This document shows, in pieces, positions 54,395 through 64,000 of a DNA stretch of 64,000 bases. Under the pieces are notes generated by a model, which did not search any database, was not told the origin of the DNA, and saw only the letters and a list, made by a program, of their open reading frames with translations. Numbering within the stretch: position 1 is the first letter of the stretch; every line of letters begins with the position of its first letter. The stretch is from contig OY757014.1 of the NCBI GenBank assembly GCA_963580285.1, positions 16,210,334-16,274,333 of the forward strand, given 5' to 3'. A program made the translations under genes and the position numbers. This stretch comes from Lucinisca nassula (taxonomy: Eukaryota; Mollusca; Bivalvia; Lucinida; Lucinidae).

Positions 54395-54714
54395 CGGCCG
54401 GCTCCCGTCCATCGGGGCTTGAAGAAATAGATCGGCTGCATGATGCTTCCACGCAGAGCTGAACCCGACCCGCACAACTGGTGTACTGGTGAACCGCTTA
54501 TAGGATCTAACCCTCCCAGGCAAAGCGGTGCTAGTCGGACCATCCATGCTTATAGGCCCTATTAGTTTCATTTGGTGGCAGGGCTTGAGATGTCATTTCA
54601 TCTCAATGTCGGCTAAATGTCCCACAAAACTGGAAGCGACGTCTCCAAAATGACCTTTACAGTGTTAAAGGGGACGTTAAACCTCAAATCAAATCAATCA
54701 AACAAACAAAACAT
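54395..54714 (-). repeat. R300 repeat, full
   Basis: Reverse copy with tail caaatcaatcaaacaaac; lies about 70 bp beyond the exon 1 donor. Confidence 0.75.
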
Positions 54715-54782
54715 GATAACGGTGCATAGGCCTTATGTCTTTCGATGCTTTCAAAAGGAAAGGTTATAAAATACGAACTTAC

Positions 54783-54862
54783 CTGTGTTTACTCTCAAGG
54801 TCCATACTGTCCCCAAACCCCGGAAGTACATCTATTCCAGCTTCCGCTGGAGCCTCCGCCAT
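54783..54862 (-). CDS. Alpha-arrestin exon 1 (start codon)
   Basis: Encodes residues 1-26 plus two bases of codon 27. The start lies in a good initiation context (GCAAGATGGCGG). The donor is CACAG|gtaagt, a consensus splice site. The short acidic N-terminal peptide (MAEAPAEAGIDVLPGFGDSM) is upstream of the arrestin fold and has no recognised domain. Codon 27 is completed by exon 2, giving Arg. A Met at residue 31 in exon 2 could serve as an alternative start, but the donor and phase support this exon. Confidence 0.82.
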
Positions 54863-55190
54863 CTTGCACAGCTGTTCAGATTTCACAGTAATATCCTTTT
54901 AGTCAGTCTGTGTATCTGTTCTGTCAACTTCTAAGTCACTAGTTAACTTTTAAGTCACTGTTGCTGACTTCTAAATCATCGATTTAATACAGTTCTAATC
55001 TGACTTTGTTATGCACGTTTTCAATTCTTTCAGTTCTTAATTTAAACATATTTATTTCATTCTTTGATATACAACACAGATATACACAACACATGAAATA
55101 ATGACAGGATTAGAACGGAAGCATGTGGATACGTATAAGACTCTTCTCAGAAAAACCTTATAAGTATCCACATGCTTCCGTTAAATATTT
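54863..55190 (-). other. Region upstream of the alpha-arrestin start
   Basis: This should hold the 5' UTR and core promoter. I see no TATA box in a convincing position. It contains a 25-bp inverted repeat (55115-55139 against 55157-55181, one mismatch, 17-base loop). Confidence 0.35.
55115..55181. repeat. Hairpin upstream of the alpha-arrestin gene
   Basis: Arms acggaagcatgtggatac.. and ..gtatccacatgcttccgt; 24 of 25 bases pair. Confidence 0.75.
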
Positions 55191-56545
55191 GTTAACCTCT
55201 AAGACGCCGAGAAAAACTACATCTGAAAATGTCGTTTGCTTATGCCGTCTGCTTATGCCGTCTGCTGAATTTTTGGCAAATGTTTTAAAAAATATTTTTG
55301 CTTTCAGGCAAAAAGTAAAATAAAGTTCTTGGCTTTATATATATGAACACAACATGTGCGGCCGTTGTCGGACAGCAGTCTTTTATCTTTCCTTTCCTTA
55401 CAATTTCCGAATCTAGTTAATTACATAGTCGCGAAAACTAATTAGTATTTTGTAAAGCACAGACGTCCTAAATTATTTGTCAGAAGTAGAAGGTTATTGA
55501 AAATGACATGAAGAATTATGATTCATGCAAGACAAAGGAATTGCCCAAGGCAACTTCATTATATATCTAGTTCTGAGAAAACAAATATATCTACTGGTTC
55601 TGTCCCGCAATAGTATTCAACCGTACACTGAAACTACCGATTGCTCTATTAACCAATAAAATGCCAATAACGACAATTGTCGTCTGCTTTGTCGTCTGCC
55701 GAATACAGTGGTGCAATATTTTGCTCAGAAGGCATGTCTTAGGGTTAACAGAGCTCAAAAAGAAGTATTTTAGGTCTTTTTATTGTGACAGGATTTTCAC
55801 AGCGCGGGGATATGCGATGGCGCGTCATCGACTTGCTCTAGTAATTATTATTATTATTACTCGCGATTACTTTTCATTTTTGGAAGTTGATTTGTGAAAT
55901 CAAATGTATACCTTCCCCCCCACCCTGAGTTTCTGTAATGACAATGAAAATAAGTGAGTCCAAACTTGTTTGTTCGTCGGACCTGTCACAGTGGATTTAT
56001 TCTATTCCACAGATTTCGAAAATCAGGCAGAGGTCGTGGATGTACGGATAATACGTTTTAGCTAAGAATGTTTTGATCCAACCTTCAAATTTACGGATCA
56101 ACGGAAAGGTTTATTTATTTATTTATTTATTATTTTTTTATTTATTATTGTTGTTGTTGTTGTTGTTGTTTTTGTTGATGATGTTTTGTTTTGTTTTCGT
56201 CAGACTTGATATAATAGAATTATGCGCCCTTTCTAACCCTTAACAAAACACGAGCTAGAAATGACACTTGACACTGCTTTGTACCATGCCTGATAAATCA
56301 AATGCCTTCTGTATTTTCAGTACTTTGATTTATTTTCGCCCCAACAAGCTTACATCAACTTATCGAAGGTTTCATGCTCCTACTTATCTGTGCAAAGCTG
56401 TGATTTTGTAATTACCAGTTTGTACGTAATATTCGGTTTCCACAAGTCCCGCCTTGATGGAGTTTTCAAACATACGTGTGCTTTCATAATGTGCACATTC
56501 ATGAGTGAAACAGACCCTTGAGAGAGTTGTAAGCTCCTGCTACTG
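55190..56545. other. Upstream flank, no gene recognised
   Basis: Only a TTTA/GTT-rich low-complexity tract at 56110-56175 stands out. Short open frames lack domains. Confidence 0.4.
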
Positions 56546-56589
56546 TAGTGAATGAGTGTTTGAGTTTTACGTCCCACCAACAGCTAAGG

Positions 56590-56832
56590 TGACGCCCTTG
56601 AACCCCACTTTTATGTAGTAAAACTGGGGTTTACAGGGGTATACCTTATTGTTCTTATTTTTGCTCTAAAATATAGATTGTGGGTATTCGTTAGAACCGC
56701 CTCGGTTCTAACGAGTACCCACAATCTATATTTTGAGCAAAAATAAGAAAAATTTGAATTTTTTTCAACTAAAAATTTCATTTTTAGGCGGTAAAGTTTA
56801 CAATTTATTTGCATAGGCGAGTTTTCGTAATG
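56590..56832. repeat. FB1 foldback element, 5' truncated
   Basis: Begins in the side hairpin (cttgaaccccacttttatg). Junction on the left is with an S-SINE fragment. Confidence 0.8.
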
Positions 56833-56887
56833 TACTGTAGTATCTTAGCCCATTGTATACTAGCGGACTATTCCATTCCTTTATTTA

Positions 56888-57050
56888 GAAGCCTCCGTGG
56901 TGCAGTGGTTACGCTACTCGCCTTGTAAACCAGGGATCGCAGGATCGATCCCGGGCTTCTCCAGACTTTCGGATGAGTCTCTAAACCGAGGTCCCGTCTC
57001 CGTATGACCTTAGCTGTTGGTGGGACGTAAAACTAAAACTCACTCACTCC
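56888..57050 (+). repeat. S-family tRNA-derived SINE
   Basis: Full copy: gcctccgtggtgcagtggtt to acgtaaaactaaaactcact. Confidence 0.8.
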
Positions 57051-57124
57051 ATTGCTTTATGTTGGACAAGTCAATATATCATTTTAGTGGCGGCATGCCT
57101 ATTGTTTTCGTTTTTATTCCATTC

Positions 57125-57235
57125 TGTTAGCAAATAGTGCAGGCCCTGATCAGACGCCGCGTGTTGCGGGGTCTGATCTAGGCCTGCACTGTTTGCCAAG
57201 GTATCCCTTTAAGGGGTCTCGCACGTTCAATGGGT
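57125..57235. repeat. Q palindrome
   Basis: gatcagacgccgcgtgttgc with complement, then gcactgtttgccaaggtatc. Confidence 0.65.
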
Positions 57236-57281
57236 TAATAACAACGAGGAGCGTTCATTTAATGTTGTCTTTGGGGTACTA

Positions 57282-57610
57282 CAGGACGCGTCACATTTCG
57301 TTTACTTCAGCCCTACAAAGTATTCTCCCTTGAAGGGAACACACTCAAAATCCATTCTGTAAAGGTAGAGAAGTAGGCCTTTTTAGGTATTGAAGTAAAA
57401 CACTGGTAAATTGCATTACCAAGTTCACTTCGGGATTCATAAAGACCGCCAGAAAGGGTTTCAGTAAAGAAAACAGGAAAAAGTCGCAAAGACCTAAGAG
57501 CTGGCGAATAGGGTGGATGGAGTTCGTTTTTCAAGAATTCTTGGACAAGAACACACTTGTGAGCAGGTGCGTTGGCATGGATAAGTTGCAGGTCTACGTT
57601 TTAATAGTGT
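57282..57610 (-). pseudogene. mariner-type transposase relic
   Basis: The minus-strand frame reads HANAPAHKCVLVQEFLKNEL, then HPPYSPALRS and LGNAIYQCFTSIPKKAYF. This is the C-terminal third of a mariner/Tc1-class transposase. The usual HDNAPAH has become HANAPAH, losing a catalytic Asp, and a frameshift near 57330 precedes a GEYFVGLK-like end. N-terminal two thirds and terminal repeats were not found. Confidence 0.75.
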
Positions 57611-57919
57611 GTCTTTACTTATGATAACACACCAATTCTTATAAAATTTACGTGTGATTGTCTTGCCATTTGGGAGGGGATTGGATCAAAGGGTCCATCG
57701 CAATTGAAAGTACCGCATACAAAATTTACCATTACCTGGATTTACAACAAGTCAATGATAGTCACGTGGATTTCAGCATTTGTGAAAAAGCTACTGCGCT
57801 TTATAACTTTTGGTCGATTGGTAATATACAATCGAGCAAAATAGGTTTACAAAGGTTCAAATTGTTGTTATTTATGCTTTGGGTGCTCGAATACATGTTT
57901 TAGTCAGACAACAAGTTTT

Positions 57920-58252
57920 CATCACGAAAACATACCTTTATACGTTTGGCCCCCTTGAACCCCATTTTCATATAGTAAAACTTAGGTTTACAGGGGTATA
58001 CTTTTTTTTTACTTATTTCTGCTCTAAAATATAGATTGTGGGTACTCGTTAGAACCGCCTCATGGGCCTCCATGAAGCGGTTCTAACGAGTACCCAAAAT
58101 CTATATTTTGCATGAGGCGGTTCTAAAGAGTACCCACAATCTATATTTTGAGCAGAAATAAGAAAAATACAATAATGTTTCACCTTAAAATTTTCAATTT
58201 TTCGGTGATAAAGGTTACACTGTGTGTTTTTTTAAGGCGCGTTTTCGTCATG
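57920..58252. repeat. FB1 foldback element with partly duplicated centre
   Basis: CATCACGAAAACATACC to GCGTTTTCGTCATG. After the central palindrome (58046-58096) a further half unit catgaggcggttctaaagag follows. Confidence 0.8.
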
Positions 58253-58688
58253 AGTGCAAAGAAACAATGCACCAAATACGTCGCCGATTGATTAGACCCT
58301 GCTATTCTAAAAGCTTCTTAAATAACTGCGAAAATTCAAGGTCAGGTCTGCTTCTGAATTTTGATTTGCCGGCCAGGTGCTCCAGAACACATAATTTGAT
58401 AATCATCAAACCATCAAACATGTGGTGTACTCGTTACCACTGCCTAGCCAAGGCGATTCTAAAGAGTCCCCCGCCTTCCATGTATTTGTGCAGAATTAGA
58501 GAACACTAGCCCCAAACCATTGTCAAATACTTTCTTTATCTGTTTTTTTTTTCTCTGTATCGGCTTAGCTCTGTCATTATATTGTCAGACAGAATATTCT
58601 TTCTTATTAAGGAGCAAATATACACATTTAGGGAGATAACTCTTTCAAAACATTCGGTCTTCCCTATCAATAGGGGTCTTATTTTTTA

Positions 58689-58725
58689 AGAAAAGAATTT
58701 GCTCCTCAGGAGCAAATTCTTTTCT
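58689..58725. repeat. 37-bp perfect hairpin
   Basis: AGAAAAGAATTTGCTCCT, one base, and its exact complement. A decayed relative is at about 63525-63590. Confidence 0.75.
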
Positions 58726-59184
58726 AAAAGAGTAGACCCACTGCCAAACAGAATTCATTTAAGTTTTCTCCCACGATAAAATTCAAGAAATCTGCCAGGG
58801 GTTTCCGTTTTCTTTAAGACATCAGTCTCTGGAAAATATAGTAGGTCTTAACAAAGCTGACCAGACATGACGCTTCATTAACCAATGGCAATCACGTTTC
58901 GTTTCCGAATGTGCACTGTTTCTATTTATGTTGGATGGTTCGACTTTCCGCCATTTCATAAGGAAGACAGTTTTTGTGACTATCTGTACATTCAGCCCTA
59001 TCTGATGAAAGGGTTTTCTCTCAAAGGAGAAAATTTCCTTCTGGGCAGAGTACTCGATCCCCGGCAGCGGTGATAAAACTTCGGTCCATTGGCACCATTT
59101 GCAGGAATGAATACCAAAAAGTGTAGCATCCTTCGGACAGGGACGTTGAATGTAGAGCCCAAGAACAGGGAGAATAAGTCCCTG

Positions 59185-59355
59185 TGCAGGTTTTGTTTGT
59201 TTGAGGTTTAACGTCCCCCGTAAAATATATATAGGTTATTTTGGAGACGTTGCTTCAAATTCTGTGGGACTTTTACCCGACATTGAGATGCAATGACATC
59301 TCAAGCCTTGCCGCTCAATGAAACCAATAGGGTTTTTCGACTCGCACCACTTTGA
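59185..59355 (+). repeat. R300 repeat, partial
   Basis: tttgtttgtttgaggtttaac to ctcgcaccactttg. Confidence 0.65.
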
Positions 59356-59613
59356 AGTATAAGATCCCTTAAGTAAGTTCATGATAACTGTGTAGGCTTT
59401 CATCCTGCAAATCTGGAGTGTATGTACTGTATACTTGGGGAACAGGGTGCTGATTGTTCTTACCTTTTTTGTTTTTCTCATTGTTAGTTACTCTCCATCC
59501 CCGCCCCACCCACCCCCACCCCCCACACGCTGGTGCCATTGGTAGGCTGTAATCTTTGATTATGACTTTTGTTTGGCATTTTGCGGGTAATGGTCAAATG
59601 TGACCGATCGTAG

Positions 59614-59728
<115 letters not shown>

Positions 59729-59961
59729 ATTATGGAACAGGATTGCTACCATCGAAATTGAATTTATACACCAAAGTCAACTGAGTTTTCCATTGGCAAT
59801 CCCTATGGGCCGCGCCAGGTGAAAAGGTGTAAAAGGCTCTACCAGCATGTGCGCCCAGCGAAGACTCCGATCAGCCTGCGTAGTGTTCGCTATGAGAAAT
59901 GTGTATGATCATTAACACAAAGAGCTTCGTCATGCAGTGAGGAAAGGTTGATCTACAGACT

Positions 59962-60264
59962 CTAAGAAAACACGCCTATACAAGTACATTTTAAATTTTA
60001 TCGCCGAAAAAACGAAAATTTCAAGATGAAAAATTGTGATATTTTTCTTATTTCTGTTCAAAATATAGATTGTTGATACTCGTTAGAACCGCATCGATGA
60101 GGCGGTTCTAACGAGTACCAACAATCTTTATTATAGATTGTGGGTACACAACAATTTTTATTTAAGAGTAGAAATAAGAAAAACAAGGTTTATGTAAACC
60201 CCATTTTACCATATAAAAGCGGGATTCAAGGGGGTCAAAATTATATAGGCGTGTTTTCGTGATG
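59962..60264. repeat. FB1 foldback element
   Basis: TAAGAAAACACGCCTATAC to GGCGTGTTTTCGTGATG. An extra attgtgggtacacaac piece follows the centre. Confidence 0.8.
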
Positions 60265-60394
60265 CTGATATGAGACCGCCCTAAGTGAACAGCCTCAAAG
60301 ACCCCTTTTCACCTCTAGTGACCCGTTTATTCAACCTGTTAAGGGAGTTCATTTGTGGAACAGCTCGAAAATGTAATCGTCACCAACATCTGAA

Positions 60395-60572
60395 ATTATT
60401 ACGATAACGTCCATGTCGTGTGCTATTTGGGCATCTTTCATACCCGTAGAACTAGTGTTTTTTTTTTCCGATGTTTTTTTTAAATAGATTTTGTTATTTC
60501 TGTACCAAACAAAGATTGTAAATTCTAACGGGTACCCACAGTGTATGTTTTCAAGTAAAATCAAGGAAAACT
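60395..60572. repeat. FB2 remnant
   Basis: Starts attacgataacgtccatg; only gtaaattctaacgggtaccc of the centre remains. Confidence 0.5.
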
Positions 60573-60589
60573 AGAGCAAGACGATGTTG

Positions 60590-61140
60590 CACCATCGCAA
60601 ATACCCGCTTTTTCTGAATTTGACCTTTGACGTAACCCCATGATACCAGGTGGACAGATCAAAAGTTTGATATCTCCACATATCCATTCCCTAAGCAATA
60701 TGCGTACCAAGATTGGTCACCATAGGCAAAGAAATATAAAAGAAGTTGCATTCACAAGCATTTTCGTGACAATTTGACTTCTGACCTCACCCTTTGACCC
60801 CGTGGGGGTGGAGAGGGGGTGGGGGGAAGGGGTGCCAGATCAAAATTTGGAAACCCTCATACAAATCTGCAGTCCCTAACCAATATTTGTATAGCACGTT
60901 TGGCCAGAAGAAGAATAAAGCATTAGTTGCATTCATTAGCATTCTCTTAAAAACAAAAAGAATTTTGATCTCCGCCCAGGACCCCAGGGGTTCAGATCAA
61001 AATTTGGAAACCCTCATGCACACCTGCGGCCCCTATGCAATATATGTACCAAGTTTGGTGCTCATATAGGAAGAAATAAATATAGTAGTTGCATGTACTA
61101 GGTTTATGACAGACGTACGGACAGACGGACTTACATCAGT
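60590..61140. repeat. 160-180-bp tandem repeat
   Basis: Three units with gatcaaaatttggaaaccct starting at 60657, 60838 and 60996, ending in an acggacagacggac tail. Confidence 0.65.
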
Positions 61141-61160
61141 GACGAAACTAATATACCCTC

Positions 61161-61440
61161 CATCACGAAAACACGTCTATATAATTTTCACCCCCTTGAA
61201 CCCCACTTTTATATAGTAAAACTGAGGTTTCCGGGGGTATACCTTATTTTTCTTATTTCTGCTCTAAAATATAGATTGTGGGTACTCGTTAGAACCGCCT
61301 CGATGAGGCGGTTCTAACGAGTGCCCGCAATCTATATTATGAGCAGAAATAAGAAAAATATCTCACTTTTTCATCATAAAATTTTCATTTTTTCGGCGAT
61401 AAAGGTTGCAATGTATTTGTATAGGCGTGTTTGCGTAATG
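61161..61440. repeat. FB1 foldback element with 17-bp flanking duplication
   Basis: 280 bp, perfect centre. The 17 bases before it (61144-61160) are repeated exactly after it (61441-61457): GAAACTAATATACCCTC. Confidence 0.9.
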
Positions 61441-61490
61441 GAAACTAATATACCCTCTTTTTTACACACAAAAAATCGTGTATAATAATA

Positions 61491-61782
61491 CATTACGATA
61501 ACACAACCGTGCGACAAAGGACATTTTTTTCATATTGCCATATTTACCGCCGAAAAAATGAAATTTTTAAGATGAAAAATTGATATATTTTTCTTACTTC
61601 TGCTCAAAACATAGATTGTGGATACTCGTTAGAACGGCGAGGCGGTTGTAACGAGTACCCATAAACTATGTTCTTGAGCCGAAATAAGATAAATAACGCA
61701 TGCCCATGCAAACACCAGTTTTACTATATAAAAGTGGGGTCTATTAAGGGAGTCAAAATTATATAGGCGTGTTTTCGTAATG
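61491..61782. repeat. FB1/FB2 hybrid element
   Basis: Starts with the FB2 end CATTACGATAACACAACCG and finishes with the FB1 end GGCGTGTTTTCGTAATG, which links the two subfamilies. Confidence 0.75.
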
Positions 61783-62249
61783 GCCAAAACGGTTATTTTT
61801 TTTCCGATTCAATTGTGTGATACTTTCCTTATTTAGACTCCAAATATAAATTGCGGGTGTTCGTTAGAACCGCAGTTCTAACGGGTACCCACAACCCAAG
61901 TCTTGGAGCAGTAATATGCAAAATAATGTATCCTCCTTAAATAAGTTCTAAAGTTAGATCCTTTGGAAGCAAGGAATACACCAAATAAACGAAAAATAGC
62001 AGACTCGGTTTTATTGAGTCTGTTCATGACCAGTTCTTAAATGTGCAACACCGGCCACGCCCTCTAGCACCGGCTTAAGCAGAACTCTATTTTCAAAATG
62101 ATACCAAATGAACTCAATGATCCCAAAGGACCAGAAAATATAATCTGCACTATGATGATATACGGGGAGACGTTTTACCCCTGTTTTTTCTCTATATGAA
62201 ATGGAGGTTACGGGAGTTTTAATTTTACGGACTTGCTACCGTGACGTCA
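61783..62249. repeat. FB2 element split by the hammerhead-related repeat
   Basis: Left part to 61940 with a shortened centre (gttagaaccgcagttctaac), right part 62172-62249 ending TACCGTGACGTCAT. Confidence 0.65.
61941..62175 (-). repeat. Relative of the hammerhead-bearing repeat, inserted in an FB2 copy
   Basis: Minus strand starts near 62175 with taaaacgtctccccg and ends near 61946 with cttgcttccaaaggatc. The FB2 sequence on either side (61783-61940 and about 62172-62249) reads as one element when this segment is removed. The centre has no CTGATGA..GAAA core. Confidence 0.55.
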
Positions 62250-62593
62250 TAATTCTGGCTAACAGATGTGTAGGGGTAATTTGGGGGATCTTTCTGGTTT
62301 ATTTTGAAAATGTATGAGATACCCCCAACTAATGTAATGGCCCCACATGTTTTCTAGCCATTGAGTTCGACCGTACATGTATGTGTCGCTGTTACCTTGG
62401 ACATTTTTCGCAGTACGAATGTCTGTGCTCCGAATTTTCACCCTTATTTTGTAGCATTAACCCTTATCCAGTTAGGCACACCCAGTTCTGGCTTTGAATC
62501 AGTCAGATTACTTGATGTATTAATGTATTCTAAACTTACAAATTCACAAACTGAATGTGAAACAGTGAAGATCCTGATCAAAAGGCTTCTTCT

Positions 62594-62871
62594 ATTATGA
62601 AAACAGGCCTATTCAAATATATTGAAAATTGTAACACCAGTAAAAGAGAGAAAATTTTCAGATAAAAAATTCTAATAGTTTCCATATATCTGTCCAAAAC
62701 ATAGATTGTGGGTACTCGTTGGAACCTCCTTGGCGAGGCGGTCCTAACGAGTACCCACAATTTATGATTTTGAGCAGAAAAAAGAAAAGGTGTACCCCTG
62801 TAAACTCCAGATTTACAATATAAAAGTTGGGTTAAAGGGGGTTAGAATTATATGGGGGTGTTTCCGTGATG
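62594..62871. repeat. FB1 foldback element, diverged
   Basis: ATTATGAAAACAGGCC to GGGGTGTTTCCGTGATG. It abuts the 75-bp tandem repeat at 62872. Confidence 0.75.
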
Positions 62872-63168
62872 TGAAGCCATCAGATCTGGATCTACACTGT
62901 TTGCAAAGGAAAGGGGTGGTCTTGAACAGCAGGATAAGGCTTCTTTAGAAGTCATCCATTCCGGGTCTACACTGTTTGCAAAGGTAGGGGTTGTCCTGTA
63001 CAGCAGGATAAAACTTCTTTAGAAGCCATCCGATCTGGATCGACACGTTTTGCAAAGGTATGCGTTGTCCTGACCAGCAGGGTAAGGCTTCTTAAGAAGC
63101 CATCTGATCTGGATCTACACTGTTGGCAATGGTAGGGGTGGTCGTGCACAGCAGGATAAGGGTTAAGA
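62872..63168. repeat. 75-bp tandem repeat, four units
   Basis: Unit starts at 62873, 62948, 63022 and 63096: gaagccatctgatctggatc, tacactgtttgcaaaggtag, cagcaggataaggcttct. Each unit is half of a Q-type palindrome. Confidence 0.8.
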
Positions 63169-63169
63169 T

Positions 63170-64000
63170 GAATCGGACACGGTTGTTTGTCAGTCGATCC
63201 ATGGTACTGAGCACATTAGCTTTACGTTGCTAATACCCAAACTTGTACGATTCGGTTATTTGTAGACGCGCTTTAACATTATAGCTGCGAATCAGAATTT
63301 TGCACATATTGTGGATCCAAATCAGACGCCACAAAATGCGATGACTGATCAGGCTCAACACTGTTTGATTCCAGAAAATGTATTTAAGGGTAATCTTAGT
63401 TCCCTTTTATGAGTGGGAGACAATCGAAATACCAGTGCTGTCAGTGCTTTTATGAATATTTCGGACACAACTTTTACCACCTTGTCATTTTCTTATAAAG
63501 AGAGTCCCTCTGAAAAAAGGGGGTTTACTCTTAAAGGAAAGAATTTGTCACCAGGAGCAAATTCGTTCCTATAAGAGTAAGCGGGAACAAATATTCTGGG
63601 AAGAAGAAAATAAGCTTATAAGCTTCCGTTCTAATCCTCATTGTTCTATGCCACTGTGTGTTTTGTACATGTATCAATATGGAAATAAAATATAGAAATA
63701 AAGTATGTTTAAACTAAAATAGTTTGATAGAGTTACCTCACTTGAAGGCATATCCAATCCTGATACGAATCAGTTAAAAAAACAAAAATATCAACGGCCA
63801 TCATATATCGACAACCATATGTTGTGACAATATTTTACATCAAATCAGAACATATAATCCACGCATATTGAACACATGTTACGTGTTTTTGTTTTTGTTT
63901 TTAGCACACATGCACATACTTCTTCGCTTTTCCTGAAAGCATTAGATTACGCAGATTATGTATTACTTTGCGCTCAGCTCAATATGGAAATGTATGGCAA
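63170..64000. other. Window end, no gene recognised
   Basis: Contains one more Q-type half palindrome (63308-63370) and the decayed hairpin at about 63525-63590. Confidence 0.4.

Larger units (their letters stand above)
2338..54862 (-). other. Alpha-arrestin gene (arrestin domain-containing protein), full coding span
   Basis: Eight exons on the minus strand splice into a 505-codon frame. Every intron is GT-AG and the phases are 2,1,1,0,0,0,1 along the chain, consistent at each junction. Residues about 39-185 form the arrestin-N fold (motifs YYAGEILSGRV, LRGKSHTEW, SIPILPRGKHSYPFQF, GQIRYYLRI). Residues about 205-345 form the arrestin-C fold (CCFCC, AYVCGENI, FPITIGTVP). The tail, about 352-505, is acidic and low in conservation. 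Alpha-arrestins are cytoplasmic or endosomal adaptors that usually bring NEDD4-type ubiquitin ligases to membrane proteins through PPxY motifs. I see no PPxY in this protein; the nearest match is YRPVY at 387-391. The sequence fits the invertebrate ARRDC/TXNIP-like group; the exact orthologue is not assigned. Introns range from about 1.5 kb to 29.7 kb and are full of transposons. Confidence 0.92.

Noticed and set aside
62872..63168. CRISPR-like array
   Set aside because: Units are contiguous with no unique spacers, and the context is eukaryotic.

Overview
This window is eukaryotic nuclear DNA from an invertebrate, most likely a bivalve mollusc. The host gene has GT-AG introns, several tRNA-derived SINE families are present, and AT-rich non-coding DNA is packed with short foldback transposons. 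The species assignment is an inference: I recognise the repeat style, and no species-specific coding marker is present.

Host gene. One protein-coding gene is visible. It lies on the minus strand and spans about 52.5 kb (54862 down to 2338). Eight coding exons could be placed to the base, with splice phases that agree at every junction. They give a 505-residue alpha-arrestin (arrestin domain-containing protein): arrestin-N fold in exons 2-4, arrestin-C fold in exons 5-7, and a divergent acidic tail in exon 8. Intron 1 is about 29.7 kb because it holds a complete LTR retrotransposon and many smaller repeats.

LTR retrotransposon. Positions 32678-46612 are a 13.9-kb Ty3/gypsy-class element on the minus strand (same sense as the host gene). 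It has two 1725-bp LTRs that look identical, a tRNA-Leu primer-binding site, gag, a -1 frameshift signal (UUUAAAC plus stem-loop) in a 19-nt gag/pol overlap, a pol with protease, RT, RNase H and integrase, an extra zinc-finger/coiled-coil reading frame where an envelope gene might be expected, and a polypurine tract. It is inserted in the second copy of a local tandem duplication. The first copy preserves the empty site, so the insertion can be read directly.

Small repeats. More than 30 copies of a palindromic foldback family are scattered across the window. Here FB1 has ends ACGAAAACACGCCTATA, and FB2 is a diverged relative. Both share a strongly conserved central hairpin. Other families are: M236, a 236-bp terminal-inverted-repeat element with a GC-rich internal hairpin (6 copies); R300, a ~300-bp repeat starting GTTTGTTTGATTTGAGG; T, a ~0.8-kb repeat; Q, a short palindrome around cagacgccgc..gcggcgtctg; three tRNA-derived SINE families; a miniature LTR element; a mariner transposase relic; a 3-kb foldback; and several tandem repeats. 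Two hammerhead ribozyme motifs with a compensated stem II are present at 639-684 and 22990-23035.

Layout. 1-7.3 kb: exons 8, 7 and 6 among T, FB1, M236 and R300 copies. 7.3-17 kb: exons 5, 4 and 3 with FB1, FB2 and SINEs. 17-25 kb: miniature LTR element, 3-kb foldback, second hammerhead, exon 2. 25-54.8 kb: intron 1 with a degenerate tandem repeat (26-27.3 kb), an FB2 cluster (30-31.7 kb), the Ty3 element, and a second tandem repeat array (51.3-53.9 kb). 54.8 kb: exon 1. 55-64 kb: upstream flank, with repeats, the mariner relic and microsatellites only; no further gene was recognised.
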